Assembly: GCA_945787585.1 (NCBI GenBank)
Contig: CALZIG010000130.1
Coordinates: forward strand, 1 to 12,385
Origin: an uncultured Gammaproteobacteria bacterium
GTDB lineage: Bacteria; Pseudomonadota; Gammaproteobacteria; SZUA-140
Direction: 5' to 3'
DNA length: 12,385 bases
Positions 7,322 through 12,385 of this stretch are shown here, in pieces. Under the pieces are notes generated by a model. The model was not told where the DNA came from. It worked only from the letters and a program-made list of their open reading frames with translations, and ran no database searches. The position numbers and the translations under genes are program-made. Positions within the stretch are counted from its first letter, which is position 1, and each line of letters begins with the position of its first letter.

Positions 7322-7398
7322 CATCTAGCGCGCACTCCGTGCCGAGTTTCCACTTCCGTTACTCAGGTTGTTCTTCCGTGAGTAACCTAATATTAGAT
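7294..7398 (-). ncRNA. candidate CsrA/RsmA-sequestering small RNA (RsmX/Y/Z-CsrB type)
   Basis: An untranslated minus-strand unit of about 105 nt with its own promoter and terminator. It contains four GGA motifs (7377-7375, 7357-7355, 7351-7349, 7338-7336), three of them as ACGGA. The first lies in the 13-nt loop of a perfect 8-bp stem (7386-7379 with 7365-7358). The last forms the whole loop of GCAC-GGA-GTGC (7342-7332). The 5' end ATCTA can pair with TAGAT at 7327-7323, closing the molecule ahead of the terminator. GGA in hairpin loops is the binding site of CsrA/RsmA, and RNAs of about 100-125 nt with several such loops are the Rsm-type antagonists of that protein. No open reading frame with a ribosome site is visible inside. 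The 5' end is inferred from the promoter. No family database search was made, so assignment to a named Rfam family is not claimed. Confidence 0.68.
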
Positions 7399-7405
7399 AG
7401 GAATA

Positions 7406-7434
7406 GTTATACTCCCCCTGACATCGGCCGTCAA
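7406..7434 (-). promoter_or_regulatory. promoter of the small RNA
   Basis: On the minus strand TTGACG (7434-7429), a spacer of exactly 17 bp and TATAAC (7411-7406); each hexamer matches the sigma70 consensus at five of six positions. A start at A7398 would lie eight bases after the -10. The sequence further upstream (7443-7468) is AT-rich and could include an UP element. Confidence 0.7.
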
Positions 7435-7451
7435 ATCCAGTCAAAACAGTA

Positions 7452-7468
7452 TTTTAATACCATTAAAA
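7452..7468. promoter_or_regulatory. inverted repeat upstream of the small-RNA promoter, possible activator site
   Basis: TTTTAAT-ACC-ATTAAAA is a perfect 7-bp inverted repeat, centred about 62 bp before the predicted RNA start and flanked by two direct copies of AAAACAGT (7443-7450 and 7465-7472). A second palindrome GTGCTCAGCAC sits at 7471-7481. Rsm/Csr RNAs are commonly activated by a response regulator (GacA, UvrY, VarA, LetA) at an upstream palindrome in this position, but the published GacA box TGTAAG-N6-CTTACA is not present. It could also act on the divergent gene at 7665. Confidence 0.35.
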
Positions 7469-7664
7469 CAGTGCTCAGCACACTAATGCCAATGCTACGC
7501 CCGTGTCAGCCCGATACTACGCTAGACCTTTCTCAGACAATATTTTTGTGGAAAAACTCCCATCCGGTTTGTACACTCCAGCAACAGGCTGTTAACGCGA
7601 ATTTCAACAAATTAATCATCACGTCAAACTCAAGTCAATCTCCAAACCAATCAAGGAAGGACTC

Positions 7665-8477
7665 ATGACCAAAACGACGATTGTTAACCTCTTCTGCAAA
7701 GCCGCGCTGATCGCAGGCTGTATCACAACCCATGCGGCGCTCGCCGCACCATCTGCTGATGACATCATCAACCAGTGCTATTACAAATATGCAGGGGATG
7801 ACCAGCGCTCACATATGCAGATAACTCTCAAAGCGGCCGGTGGTAAACCACAGGTCAGTGAGTACACTCGGCTATGGAAAAATTATGATGGGCAAGATGG
7901 GGTCGTCGATAAGGTATTACTCTTCACCGATACACCCCTCAAGGACAAAGGCCTCGCCTTTATGCGCTGGGGCCACACCGGTGCCAGCGGCCAGGCCACT
8001 GAGCAGTGGATCTACCTGCCCGACCTGCGAAAAGTACGCCGCCTGACACCGCGCGACCCTGAAACCAAAGAGTGGATCATCAAAGATGAAGACCTGCGCC
8101 TGCGTGAACCGCACGAAGATGCTCACACCTTTATCGGTGAAAAATCACCGGATGACAATACCTACTATGTGGTTGACTTTAAACCGGTCAATGATCCTGT
8201 CTATAGCAAGCGCACCTTCTGGTTTAATATAAAGGGTGATGCCGACGAGTGCTCACTGCACAAGGTCGATTTTTACGATAAAAAAGGCACCAAAACCAAA
8301 CAGCAGTTCATCGAATGGCGTCGTCAGGGCAAGGCGTGGCTATGGGATAAAGTCGTGATCGAAGACACCAACAGTGATGCCTACATCCACTACGACATGA
8401 AAAAAGTCGAGATCAATGTGGGGCTGGATGATGAGCTCTTTACACAGCGCTCAATGCAGAAAGGGTACAGCCAATAA
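7665..8477 (+). CDS. exported LolA-like outer membrane lipoprotein-sorting protein
   Basis: A 270-residue protein of the 'outer membrane lipoprotein-sorting protein' family (LolA-like fold). Residues 1-27 form a Sec signal peptide (KTTIVNLFCKAALIAG, cleavage around AALA-APS). The mature chain begins with SADDIINQCYYKY. It continues through the beta-rich stretches typical of the family, including WIYLPDLRKVRRLTPRD (about 116-132), then EWIIKDEDLRLREP and a Trp-rich final sheet. Members are periplasmic, often encoded beside RND/MMPL-type exporters, and are thought to carry lipids or lipoproteins; no such exporter is in this window. AAGGAAGG lies 5-12 bases upstream of the ATG, a strong ribosome site. 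It is the only complete plus-strand gene in the window and stands alone, divergent from the small RNA and convergent with the next gene. Its true ligand is unknown. Confidence 0.85.
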   Translation: MTKTTIVNLFCKAALIAGCITTHAALAAPSADDIINQCYYKYAGDDQRSHMQITLKAAGGKPQVSEYTRLWKNYDGQDGVVDKVLLFTDTPLKDKGLAFMRWGHTGASGQATEQWIYLPDLRKVRRLTPRDPETKEWIIKDEDLRLREPHEDAHTFIGEKSPDDNTYYVVDFKPVNDPVYSKRTFWFNIKGDADECSLHKVDFYDKKGTKTKQQFIEWRRQGKAWLWDKVVIEDTNSDAYIHYDMKKVEINVGLDDELFTQRSMQKGYSQ

Positions 8478-9086
8478 TCCGATAACGTCTACTTTAAAGC
8501 GGTCAGGGCAACGTCCAGAAATTAGTGGGATCCTGCGGTTGGTTAAAAAACTTTCCCAGGGGGCGTTGTACTGATCAAATGTACCGCCACTCCCATAATC
8601 ATAGGTACCGCCGCCGTCGAAACAGTCGGCGCAGGTGCCCGGGATATAACGCCATTGTGCTGCGGAGTCATCTACGTTCTGACCATCAACTACAATATCC
8701 CAGTGCTCATCAAACGGTGCCTCAAAGCCATCCAGCAGTTCAAGTGTATTGGTGATATCCGCTTTAACAGCAGTTTCATTAATCGCAATCGCTGAGCCGT
8801 CCAGGATAAAATTGGCCATCATGTCACCATCAGTAAGCGTCTGTAATATGCGGTGCTTCATCCCAAACAACGGCTTGAAGACCTCCATCATCATCTCATT
8901 ATCACTCACTATCTGACGCATAATCACTTCAGATGGATTTGCAGAACTGGCGCCGTACAGCGGGTCTAACGGATGCGCGCCATTACAATCACCACCCCCG
9001 TCGCCCATCATTCCACCACCGCCCATTCCACCGCCACCCATCATTCCACCACCGCCGCCGCAAATTCCTTGCGCAATTGCTGGCAC
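8451..9086 (-). CDS. hypothetical exported Gly/Met-rich protein, apparently frameshifted
   Basis: I do not recognise this family. Read from GTG 9086 it encodes 211 residues: PAIAQG, which looks like the end of a signal peptide, then a Gly/Met-rich repeat stretch (about 10-32), then an ordinary-looking soluble domain (about 45-195) with a CADC pair near residue 152. An ATG at 9044 is an alternative start. Two signs of damage are visible. The frame upstream of 9086 runs into a TAG only four codons away, so no intact signal peptide exists. Near 8559-8563 (a run of five G on the plus strand) the frame seems to slip: adding one base there yields a Gln/Pro-rich ending FFNQPQDPTNFWTLP and a stop at 8503. 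In the actual frame the protein ends in basic, unlikely residues and overlaps the convergent gene by 27 bases. Probably a decaying gene, or a sequence error. Confidence 0.5.
   Translation of the reverse strand: MPAIAQGICGGGGGMMGGGGMGGGGMMGDGGGDCNGAHPLDPLYGASSANPSEVIMRQIVSDNEMMMEVFKPLFGMKHRILQTLTDGDMMANFILDGSAIAINETAVKADITNTLELLDGFEAPFDEHWDIVVDGQNVDDSAAQWRYIPGTCADCFDGGGTYDYGSGGTFDQYNAPWESFLTNRRIPLISGRCPDRFKVDVIGLLAVPFLH
9004..9056 (-). repeat. Gly/Met-coding short repeat
   Basis: A 20-base unit is present identically at 9004-9023 and 9037-9056 (33-bp period), with a shorter related unit between them. On the minus strand the region encodes alternating GGGG and MMG/GMG. Such a GC-rich array is prone to slippage and length variation. 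Confidence 0.7.
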
Positions 9087-9098
9087 AAAACCCGCACT

Positions 9099-9326
9099 CT
9101 ATCGGGGGCCGCTGGCGCGGATAAATATCTCAAGTGAAAACCCATCATTCGGATCACCCAGGATTTGATGCCAGTAGCTCACATTATCGATGATCACACG
9201 TTCAGAAATCAGACTGCCAGAAACAATAAAGTCCTGCGGATTACCGTTGCCCTGCCCACCCATCATGGCACCCTGCCCCATTGCGGGTTCAGCATTCACC
9301 GGGCTTATTAGCGACATCAGCACCAC
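9099..9326 (-). CDS. small hypothetical exported protein, possibly the 5' part of a broken gene
   Basis: A 75-residue reading frame of unknown family, starting at a GTG. The N terminus VLMSLISPVNA-EP resembles the second half of a signal peptide. Extending seven codons upstream gives a better one (FNKETASVVLMSLISPVNA), but that stretch has no start codon and is preceded by TGA, so the original start may be lost. It continues with a Met/Gly-rich stretch (AMGQGAMMGGQGNG) like that of the next frame, then about 45 residues (IVSGSLISERVIIDNVSYWH) before a TAG at 9101-9099. The following hypothetical frame (from 9086) is in the same phase, so the two may be one gene split by a nonsense codon, or two related small genes. 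It overlaps the small membrane-protein gene by 10 bases. Confidence 0.4.
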   Translation of the reverse strand: MVLMSLISPVNAEPAMGQGAMMGGQGNGNPQDFIVSGSLISERVIIDNVSYWHQILGDPNDGFSLEIFIRASGPR

Positions 9327-9532
9327 AGACGCCGTCTCTTTATTAAATCACCTTCTGCTCTCGCCAACAACATTCCCAGTAGCGCCAACAGCACAAAATC
9401 GCTGGCATCATCAGCCATAAAAACAGTGATTACACCAACGAGCAAAAAGCTAAATAGATACGCCTTATATTTTGAATACCCGCCGACACCCAGCACATCA
9501 CAAACCACACCCACAACAATACACCACAACAT
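9317..9532 (-). CDS. small hydrophobic membrane protein, unknown family
   Basis: A 71-residue protein with three hydrophobic stretches: residues 2-13 (LWCIVVGVVCDV), about 25-38 (YLFSFLLVGVITVF) and about 45-57 (FVLLALLGMLLA). It ends with a basic tail DLIKRRRLWC, which should lie in the cytoplasm. The ATG at 9532 has GAGGA eight bases upstream, the best evidence that it is a real gene; a TTG immediately before it (9535) is a possible alternative, and a TAG stop precedes that. No family is recognised. Cys and Val codons are unusually frequent at the N terminus. It sits just upstream of the Gly/Met-rich exported frames on the same strand and may once have formed an operon with them. Confidence 0.5.
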   Translation of the reverse strand: MLWCIVVGVVCDVLGVGGYSKYKAYLFSFLLVGVITVFMADDASDFVLLALLGMLLARAEGDLIKRRRLWC

Positions 9533-9813
9533 CAACTACTTCCTCTGCAACACACACCATCACGCTTGCCATAAGGCAAATCACAATCTTATTAATAATA
9601 AAACGGGACAATACACGGGGCTGATACAGCCCCATTAAGGAGATGACACCATTCAGCAACAACGTAAAATTAACCGATACCCACACCCTTCAAAACGGCC
9701 AGAACAGTGAAACTGGCCCAGAGAACTTAAAGATATGAAACATACATCTTTTGGGGATTTTCCAAAAAAGAAAAGATAACCGTCACCATTTATCCGGCAT
9801 CAGCAAATGGGGG
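9533..9813. other. intergenic stretch with no confident gene
   Basis: Between the small membrane protein and the glutaredoxin gene there is no gene I can support. A minus-strand frame at 9498-9686 is hydrophobic but has no ribosome site. A good plus-strand AAGGAG at 9636-9641 leads to no reading frame with proper spacing. Two hairpins are visible: GGCCAG/CTGGCC (9697-9718) and TTTTGG/CCAAAA (9749-9767). The stretch is more AT-rich than its neighbours. Confidence 0.4.
9697..9718 (-). terminator. possible terminator of the DUF2059-glutaredoxin transcript
   Basis: GGCCAG and CTGGCC form a perfect 6-bp stem around a 10-base loop. On the minus strand it is followed by GTTTTG, a short and interrupted T-tract. 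It lies about 95 bases after the glutaredoxin stop with no gene between, which fits a modest terminator. Confidence 0.35.
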
Positions 9814-10281
9814 CTATTGATATAAAGCGTTAAAACTCGAAGGACTAAATCCATTCATCCGCCGCTCTCCCACCAGGATTATCGGCACCCCAGTGCCCTT
9901 CAATGCCTTGTAATCTTCGCGCCCCTTCTTTGAGGTCTCAGTGTCGTACTCGACAAACGGAATCCCTTTCGTTTCAAAATAACTACGTGCCTTTTTACAG
10001 TAGCCACACCACGTGGTGCTATACAACACCACTTTTTCCCGACGAGTCGACGGCGTTACTGACGCTTCAAATGGGACTATTTCAGGCGAGGTATAACTGT
10101 TGATTTTAACTTCGATCTTTTCGACCTGTCGCTCACGCGGCGGGCTATCGGTAAAGTGGACACGCCCACTGTCATCGATCCACTTAAAGATTTCAGCCGC
10201 AGCTGGGGGAACCACTATTGCGTACAGCAGAACGACGCAAACCAGACAACGTGCCTTCACAGAACTACGCAACAAGATCAC
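9814..10281 (-). CDS. exported DUF4124-glutaredoxin fusion protein
   Basis: A 155-residue protein in two parts. A signal peptide (VKARCLVCVVLLYAIVVPPAAA, cleavage near residue 29) is followed by a DUF4124 module (EIFKWIDDSGRVHFTDSPP, about 30-50). A charged linker leads to a glutaredoxin-like thioredoxin fold (about 82-155) with the redox pair CGYC at 92-95 and the cis-proline motif TGVP at about 130-133. Glutaredoxins reduce disulfides or mixed disulfides, normally in the cytosol; the signal peptide places this one in the periplasm, where a thiol or disulfide role is likely but the reductant is unknown. GTG at 10281 is chosen because it overlaps the stop of the preceding gene as GTGA. GTG codons at 10311 and 10260 are in frame, and the latter would also give a good signal peptide, but neither has a ribosome site. 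Confidence 0.9.
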   Translation of the reverse strand: MILLRSSVKARCLVCVVLLYAIVVPPAAAEIFKWIDDSGRVHFTDSPPRERQVEKIEVKINSYTSPEIVPFEASVTPSTRREKVVLYSTTWCGYCKKARSYFETKGIPFVEYDTETSKKGREDYKALKGTGVPIILVGERRMNGFSPSSFNALYQ

Positions 10282-11129
10282 ACCAATGGATACGGATGAA
10301 CCCCATCGCACCCCTGTTGGCGTGCACGGCAGGCCGACTTCAATGACTGCCGTAACGATTGACCCGCTTTCGTAAACGCGCGGCTCAACCCCTCAAATAC
10401 CGCCTGATTATATTTTCTACCGACCGCCGACTCAGTGAACTCAAGGTATCGGTCAAGCGCGGCATCATTGAGTCCTTGATAGGTAAAGAGATACATCATC
10501 GTCACTACCTGCTCCAGTTCACCCCACATCGGTGCCATGGCGCGCTCTGTATTGCGCCGTGTTTCAATATAATTTGCGCGCCGCAGCGAACCGCTCTCCG
10601 CGACCATCGCCATGCCAAAAAAGACCTGCATATTGACCATTAAATCCTTGGTACGTGCTTTCGATAGCACCGCCGCATCAAGGCGTTGAATACGCGCCAA
10701 TCGACCGGGACGCGCCTGCTCTGTTTGCGACGCCTCAAACATCTGCATCATATTCTCTGGTTGCGAAGCATTAAGCTCCATCGACACGATCTGACTTCCC
10801 AAAGGTGAAGTGAACCATGCCAACACCTGCCGCATCTCACCCACAGACATCGCCTCCGACAACTGCTGCTGCACAACATCATTCAATCGCTTTGTATCCA
10901 GCGCGCCGACTAACTTATCCTGAATCACCACATCCATCGGCGCACCCTGTCGCGCCGAGTCACGAATGCCCGCTTTTACCTGATCCGGAATCAAATCAAT
11001 CTGCACATTCACGCCAGACTGCTCCATCAACGCCGCCGCCAGCGCCGCCTTGCTCTGTTCTGCGCTCATACCCTCAGTGCTCAACACCAGCATGATAAAA
11101 GCGCAGATAAATTTAGTCAGATTCTGCAT
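10278..11129 (-). CDS. exported DUF2059-like protein
   Basis: A 283-residue, mostly helical protein. Residues 1-23 are a signal peptide (TKFICAFIMLVLS, then GMSA-EQ). The mature chain seems to contain two copies of the DUF2059 helical pattern: one around 92-116 (MSVGEMRQVLAWFTSPLGSQ) and one around 225-250 (LNDAALDRYLEFTESAVGRK). Both fit the 'sxxExxxxxxFyxSpxGqxi' form seen in that family. The function of DUF2059 proteins is unknown; they are periplasmic. ATG 11129 is supported by GGAGG seven bases upstream; a TTG two codons earlier is too close to that site. The C terminus (CRARQQGCDG) carries two Cys, which could be a substrate for the coupled downstream glutaredoxin-type protein, but that is speculation. 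GTGA overlap links the two genes. Confidence 0.8.
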   Translation of the reverse strand: MQNLTKFICAFIMLVLSTEGMSAEQSKAALAAALMEQSGVNVQIDLIPDQVKAGIRDSARQGAPMDVVIQDKLVGALDTKRLNDVVQQQLSEAMSVGEMRQVLAWFTSPLGSQIVSMELNASQPENMMQMFEASQTEQARPGRLARIQRLDAAVLSKARTKDLMVNMQVFFGMAMVAESGSLRRANYIETRRNTERAMAPMWGELEQVVTMMYLFTYQGLNDAALDRYLEFTESAVGRKYNQAVFEGLSRAFTKAGQSLRQSLKSACRARQQGCDGVHPYPLV

Positions 11130-11161
11130 CGCCAATCCTCCGTATCCCGCACCCGTAGGCT

Positions 11162-11178
11162 GTGAATGCCTGATTCAC
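11162..11178. promoter_or_regulatory. inverted repeat in the leader of the DUF2059-like gene
   Basis: GTGAAT-GCCTG-ATTCAC is a perfect 6-bp inverted repeat about 33 bases upstream of the ATG at 11129. It could be an operator overlapping the transcript start, or an RNA hairpin in the leader. No T-tract follows, so it is not a terminator. Confidence 0.3.
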
Positions 11179-11279
11179 GGGGCACAAAAATGCTGCCTAT
11201 ACTTATATTTCGGACAATCAGAGCGCTTTCTATAGAAAAAAGGCGGGCACAATGAACCTACATTAAAAGATCTGATCAC

Positions 11280-11309
11280 TTCACTGACTAAAAACGATAA
11301 TACTATGAT
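11280..11309 (+). promoter_or_regulatory. possible promoter of the Rossmann-sensor gene
   Basis: TTCACT (11280-11285), an 18-bp AT-rich spacer and TATGAT (11304-11309), with four and five matches to the sigma70 hexamers. A start near 11316 would give a leader of about 220 bases, long enough to raise doubt; a promoter closer to the gene may exist but is not obvious. Confidence 0.35.
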
Positions 11310-11495
11310 TTAGAAGAAGTTTAAGGTGCTCCTAGAAGAGTGCAGCTACCACTGCCCCCAATATATGGGCATCTATACTCTACTCATCATCTAAAGTAAC
11401 TAGCCTTCAGCATCAGCGGTTGTTAATTGAATCTTTATTAGCTTCAGTCGATAGCCTGTGTGACGCTCTGCATCCATTTAATATGCTTCTCAAGG

Positions 11496-11510
11496 TGGCA
11501 CACGATGCCA
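11496..11510. promoter_or_regulatory. TGGCA-N5-TGCCA palindrome upstream of the Rossmann-sensor gene
   Basis: A perfect 5-bp inverted repeat with a 5-base centre, ending 27 bases before the ATG at 11538. The spacing suits a dimeric regulator, or it may fold as a hairpin near the ribosome site. No family of regulator can be assigned. Confidence 0.3.
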
Positions 11511-11537
11511 GCGGCCATAAGACAAAGAGATCGATTT

Positions 11538-12385
11538 ATGAATTCAAACGATGACTACATCCCCCACATCGCCCGCATTCAGGACAGCTTCGATGTGCTG
11601 ATGGTTGGCGGGGGCCGTGGCGGGGCATCTCTGCTGGGACTGTTCGATCATTATTCATGGATAAACCTCAAAGGCATCGTCGATCTGGATGATAAGGCGG
11701 TATGCATGGACTATGCGCGCACCAAGAACATCTCTACCTATCAATCTGTCGTCGATGCGCTGACCGAGTTCGATGGCAATCTGATTATCGATGTAACAGG
11801 TGATGCACAAATGGAAACAGAACTACCCACCCTGTGCAGGAACAAAGAAGTAAAGGTCATCACCGGCTGGTCGGCAAGGCTCTTATACGGGCTACTGATC
11901 GAAAAGCTCAAAGATGAAGAGCTGATCCGTGATAAGGCCTCGCAGCTCCATCTACTCACCACGATGTTGCAGATTTCGCAATACTTCAAACAATTTGCTG
12001 GCCAGGATGTGCTGCTAAATGAAGGGCTGGAAGGGTCGGCGGAGTTGATTGTCTCAACGACCGCGATGGCGCTGGTAAACGAGGATGAAGAGATGCGGAT
12101 AATCGGCGGTTCTGATGCTGAAAAGATCTCGCATGATTTACCACATGCCGATGTGATCACCATCGCCAGGGTACTGGAAAATCATCAAAGAGATGAGCTG
12201 CTGATTGAGCTGACAGAACCACTGAAATTATCAGTCAACGATGAAACGTTTCAGCTTGCGGTGCCGTTTTACATTAACCAGGAACTGCGTTACCTGCTGC
12301 TATTCGGCATACAGATACCGCTTAAACATGAGATACGCACCTCGTTAAGCGTGCTGTTATCCCACCTGCAACTGGCACTGGAAGC
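11538..12385 (+). CDS. signalling-type protein with N-terminal Rossmann fold and GAF-like domain (3' end outside window)
   Basis: Open from ATG 11538 to the right edge (282 full codons, no stop). Residues 18-125 look like a Rossmann nucleotide-binding fold: strand FDVLMVGGGRGGASLL with the glycine-rich loop GGGRGG at 24-29, an acidic second strand end (IVDLDD, 47-52) as in NAD-binding proteins, and LIIDVTGD at 82-89 as a later strand. A helical connector (LKDEELIRDKASQLH) leads to a region of about 140 residues (from about 138) whose layout resembles a GAF domain (MLQISQYF; ELIVSTTAMALVNEDEEMRI; VPFYINQELRYLLLFG). Such N-terminal modules are known before histidine kinase or diguanylate cyclase output domains; the output is not visible here. 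AGAGA seven bases upstream is a fair ribosome site. Domain calls are from pattern only. Confidence 0.75.
   Translation, partial: MNSNDDYIPHIARIQDSFDVLMVGGGRGGASLLGLFDHYSWINLKGIVDLDDKAVCMDYARTKNISTYQSVVDALTEFDGNLIIDVTGDAQMETELPTLCRNKEVKVITGWSARLLYGLLIEKLKDEELIRDKASQLHLLTTMLQISQYFKQFAGQDVLLNEGLEGSAELIVSTTAMALVNEDEEMRIIGGSDAEKISHDLPHADVITIARVLENHQRDELLIELTEPLKLSVNDETFQLAVPFYINQELRYLLLFGIQIPLKHEIRTSLSVLLSHLQLALE

Larger units (their letters stand above)
11130..11537. other. divergent intergenic region
   Basis: A 408-bp AT-richer spacer between divergent genes, with no gene I can support. It holds several palindromes: GTGAAT-N5-ATTCAC (11162-11178), the perfect 12-mer TTTCTATAGAAA (11227-11238), TGCCC/GGGCA (11353-11371) and TGGCA-N5-TGCCA (11496-11510). 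A plus-strand promoter candidate lies at 11280-11309. For the minus-strand gene, TATAAG or TATAGG near 11200 could be a -10, but no good -35 accompanies them. Confidence 0.5.

Noticed and set aside
7294..7440. The intergenic minus-strand RNA as 6S RNA, tmRNA or a tRNA
   Set aside because: It is too short for 6S (about 180 nt) or tmRNA, has no large central bubble flanked by long stems, no cloverleaf and no CCA end. The GGA-loop pattern fits a CsrA-binding RNA better.
7400..7500. Canonical GacA upstream activating sequence for the small RNA
   Set aside because: TGTAAG-N6-CTTACA was looked for on both strands upstream of the promoter and is not there; only an unrelated AT-rich palindrome is.
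9104..9108. Single-base indel in this G5 run joining the two Gly/Met-rich frames
   Set aside because: The two frames are already in the same phase; losing or gaining one base here leads to an early stop or an Arg/Trp-rich stretch, so only a nonsense change or separate genes explain the TAG.
9498..9686. Separate 62-residue minus-strand gene
   Set aside because: GTG start without a usable ribosome site, Cys/Val-rich odd C terminus, and overlap with a frame that has a good site; kept only as part of a possible frameshifted gene.
9749..9767. TTTTGG/CCAAAA hairpin as a terminator
   Set aside because: The stem is only 6 bp and mostly A-T, and no T-tract follows on either strand.
11495..11510. Sigma54 -24/-12 promoter (TGGCAC followed by GC)
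   Set aside because: The GG and GC elements are two bases too close for a sigma54 promoter, and the sequence is better explained as the inverted repeat TGGCA-N5-TGCCA.
11741..12163. Minus-strand 140-codon frame at the right end
   Set aside because: Ser/Ile-rich shadow of the plus-strand Rossmann-sensor gene, without a ribosome site; the plus-strand frame is open over the whole stretch with normal protein composition.

Overview
The window reads as chromosomal DNA of a gammaproteobacterium of roughly 50% GC. This rests on the gene content: a MoxR/Bat aerotolerance-type operon, an FKBP_N/FKBP periplasmic isomerase next to a DnaJ-related protein, a DUF4124-glutaredoxin fusion, and a probable CsrA-binding small RNA. 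No database search was possible, so genus-level placement is not offered. No insertion sequence, tRNA, rRNA or CRISPR array is visible.

Positions 1-5877, minus strand: a complete promoter-to-batD run of a MoxR operon. Reading order is moxR ATPase, DUF58 protein, DUF4381 membrane protein, batA (VWA), a batB/batC-type VWA-TPR fusion, and the beginning of batD, which is cut by the left window edge. From the DUF58 gene onward every junction overlaps by 1-7 bases, so these genes are probably translated as one coupled unit. A good sigma70-type promoter (TTGGCA-17-TAAAAT) lies just upstream of moxR. The expected picture is an AAA+ ATPase working with membrane-anchored von Willebrand factor A proteins at the inner membrane and periplasm.

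Positions 5898-7238, minus strand: a DnaJ-related protein with a C-terminal J domain follows an exported FKBP-type peptidyl-prolyl isomerase, giving a small folding-related pair. Positions 7239-7664 form a 426-bp intergenic region. It holds the most interesting object in the window: an unannotated, about 105-nt minus-strand small RNA. It has its own consensus-like promoter, a strong intrinsic terminator and four GGA motifs, at least two of them in hairpin loops. This is the architecture of RsmX/Y/Z-CsrB RNAs that titrate CsrA/RsmA. A 17-bp inverted repeat about 60 bp upstream of its predicted start may be an activator site.

Positions 7665-8477, plus strand: an exported LolA-like 'outer membrane lipoprotein-sorting' protein. 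Positions 8451-9532, minus strand: a poorly conserved-looking cluster made of a small two-helix membrane protein and Gly/Met-rich exported polypeptides. The latter are split by an in-frame TAG and appear frameshifted at a G5/C5 run near the 3' end, so this part is probably decaying (or the sequence has errors).

Positions 9814-11129, minus strand: an exported DUF2059-like protein translationally coupled (GTGA overlap) to an exported DUF4124-glutaredoxin protein. After a 408-bp divergent intergenic region, a plus-strand gene begins at 11538 and runs off the right edge. Its product starts with a Rossmann-type nucleotide-binding fold followed by a region resembling a GAF sensor domain, and is probably the input half of a signalling protein.
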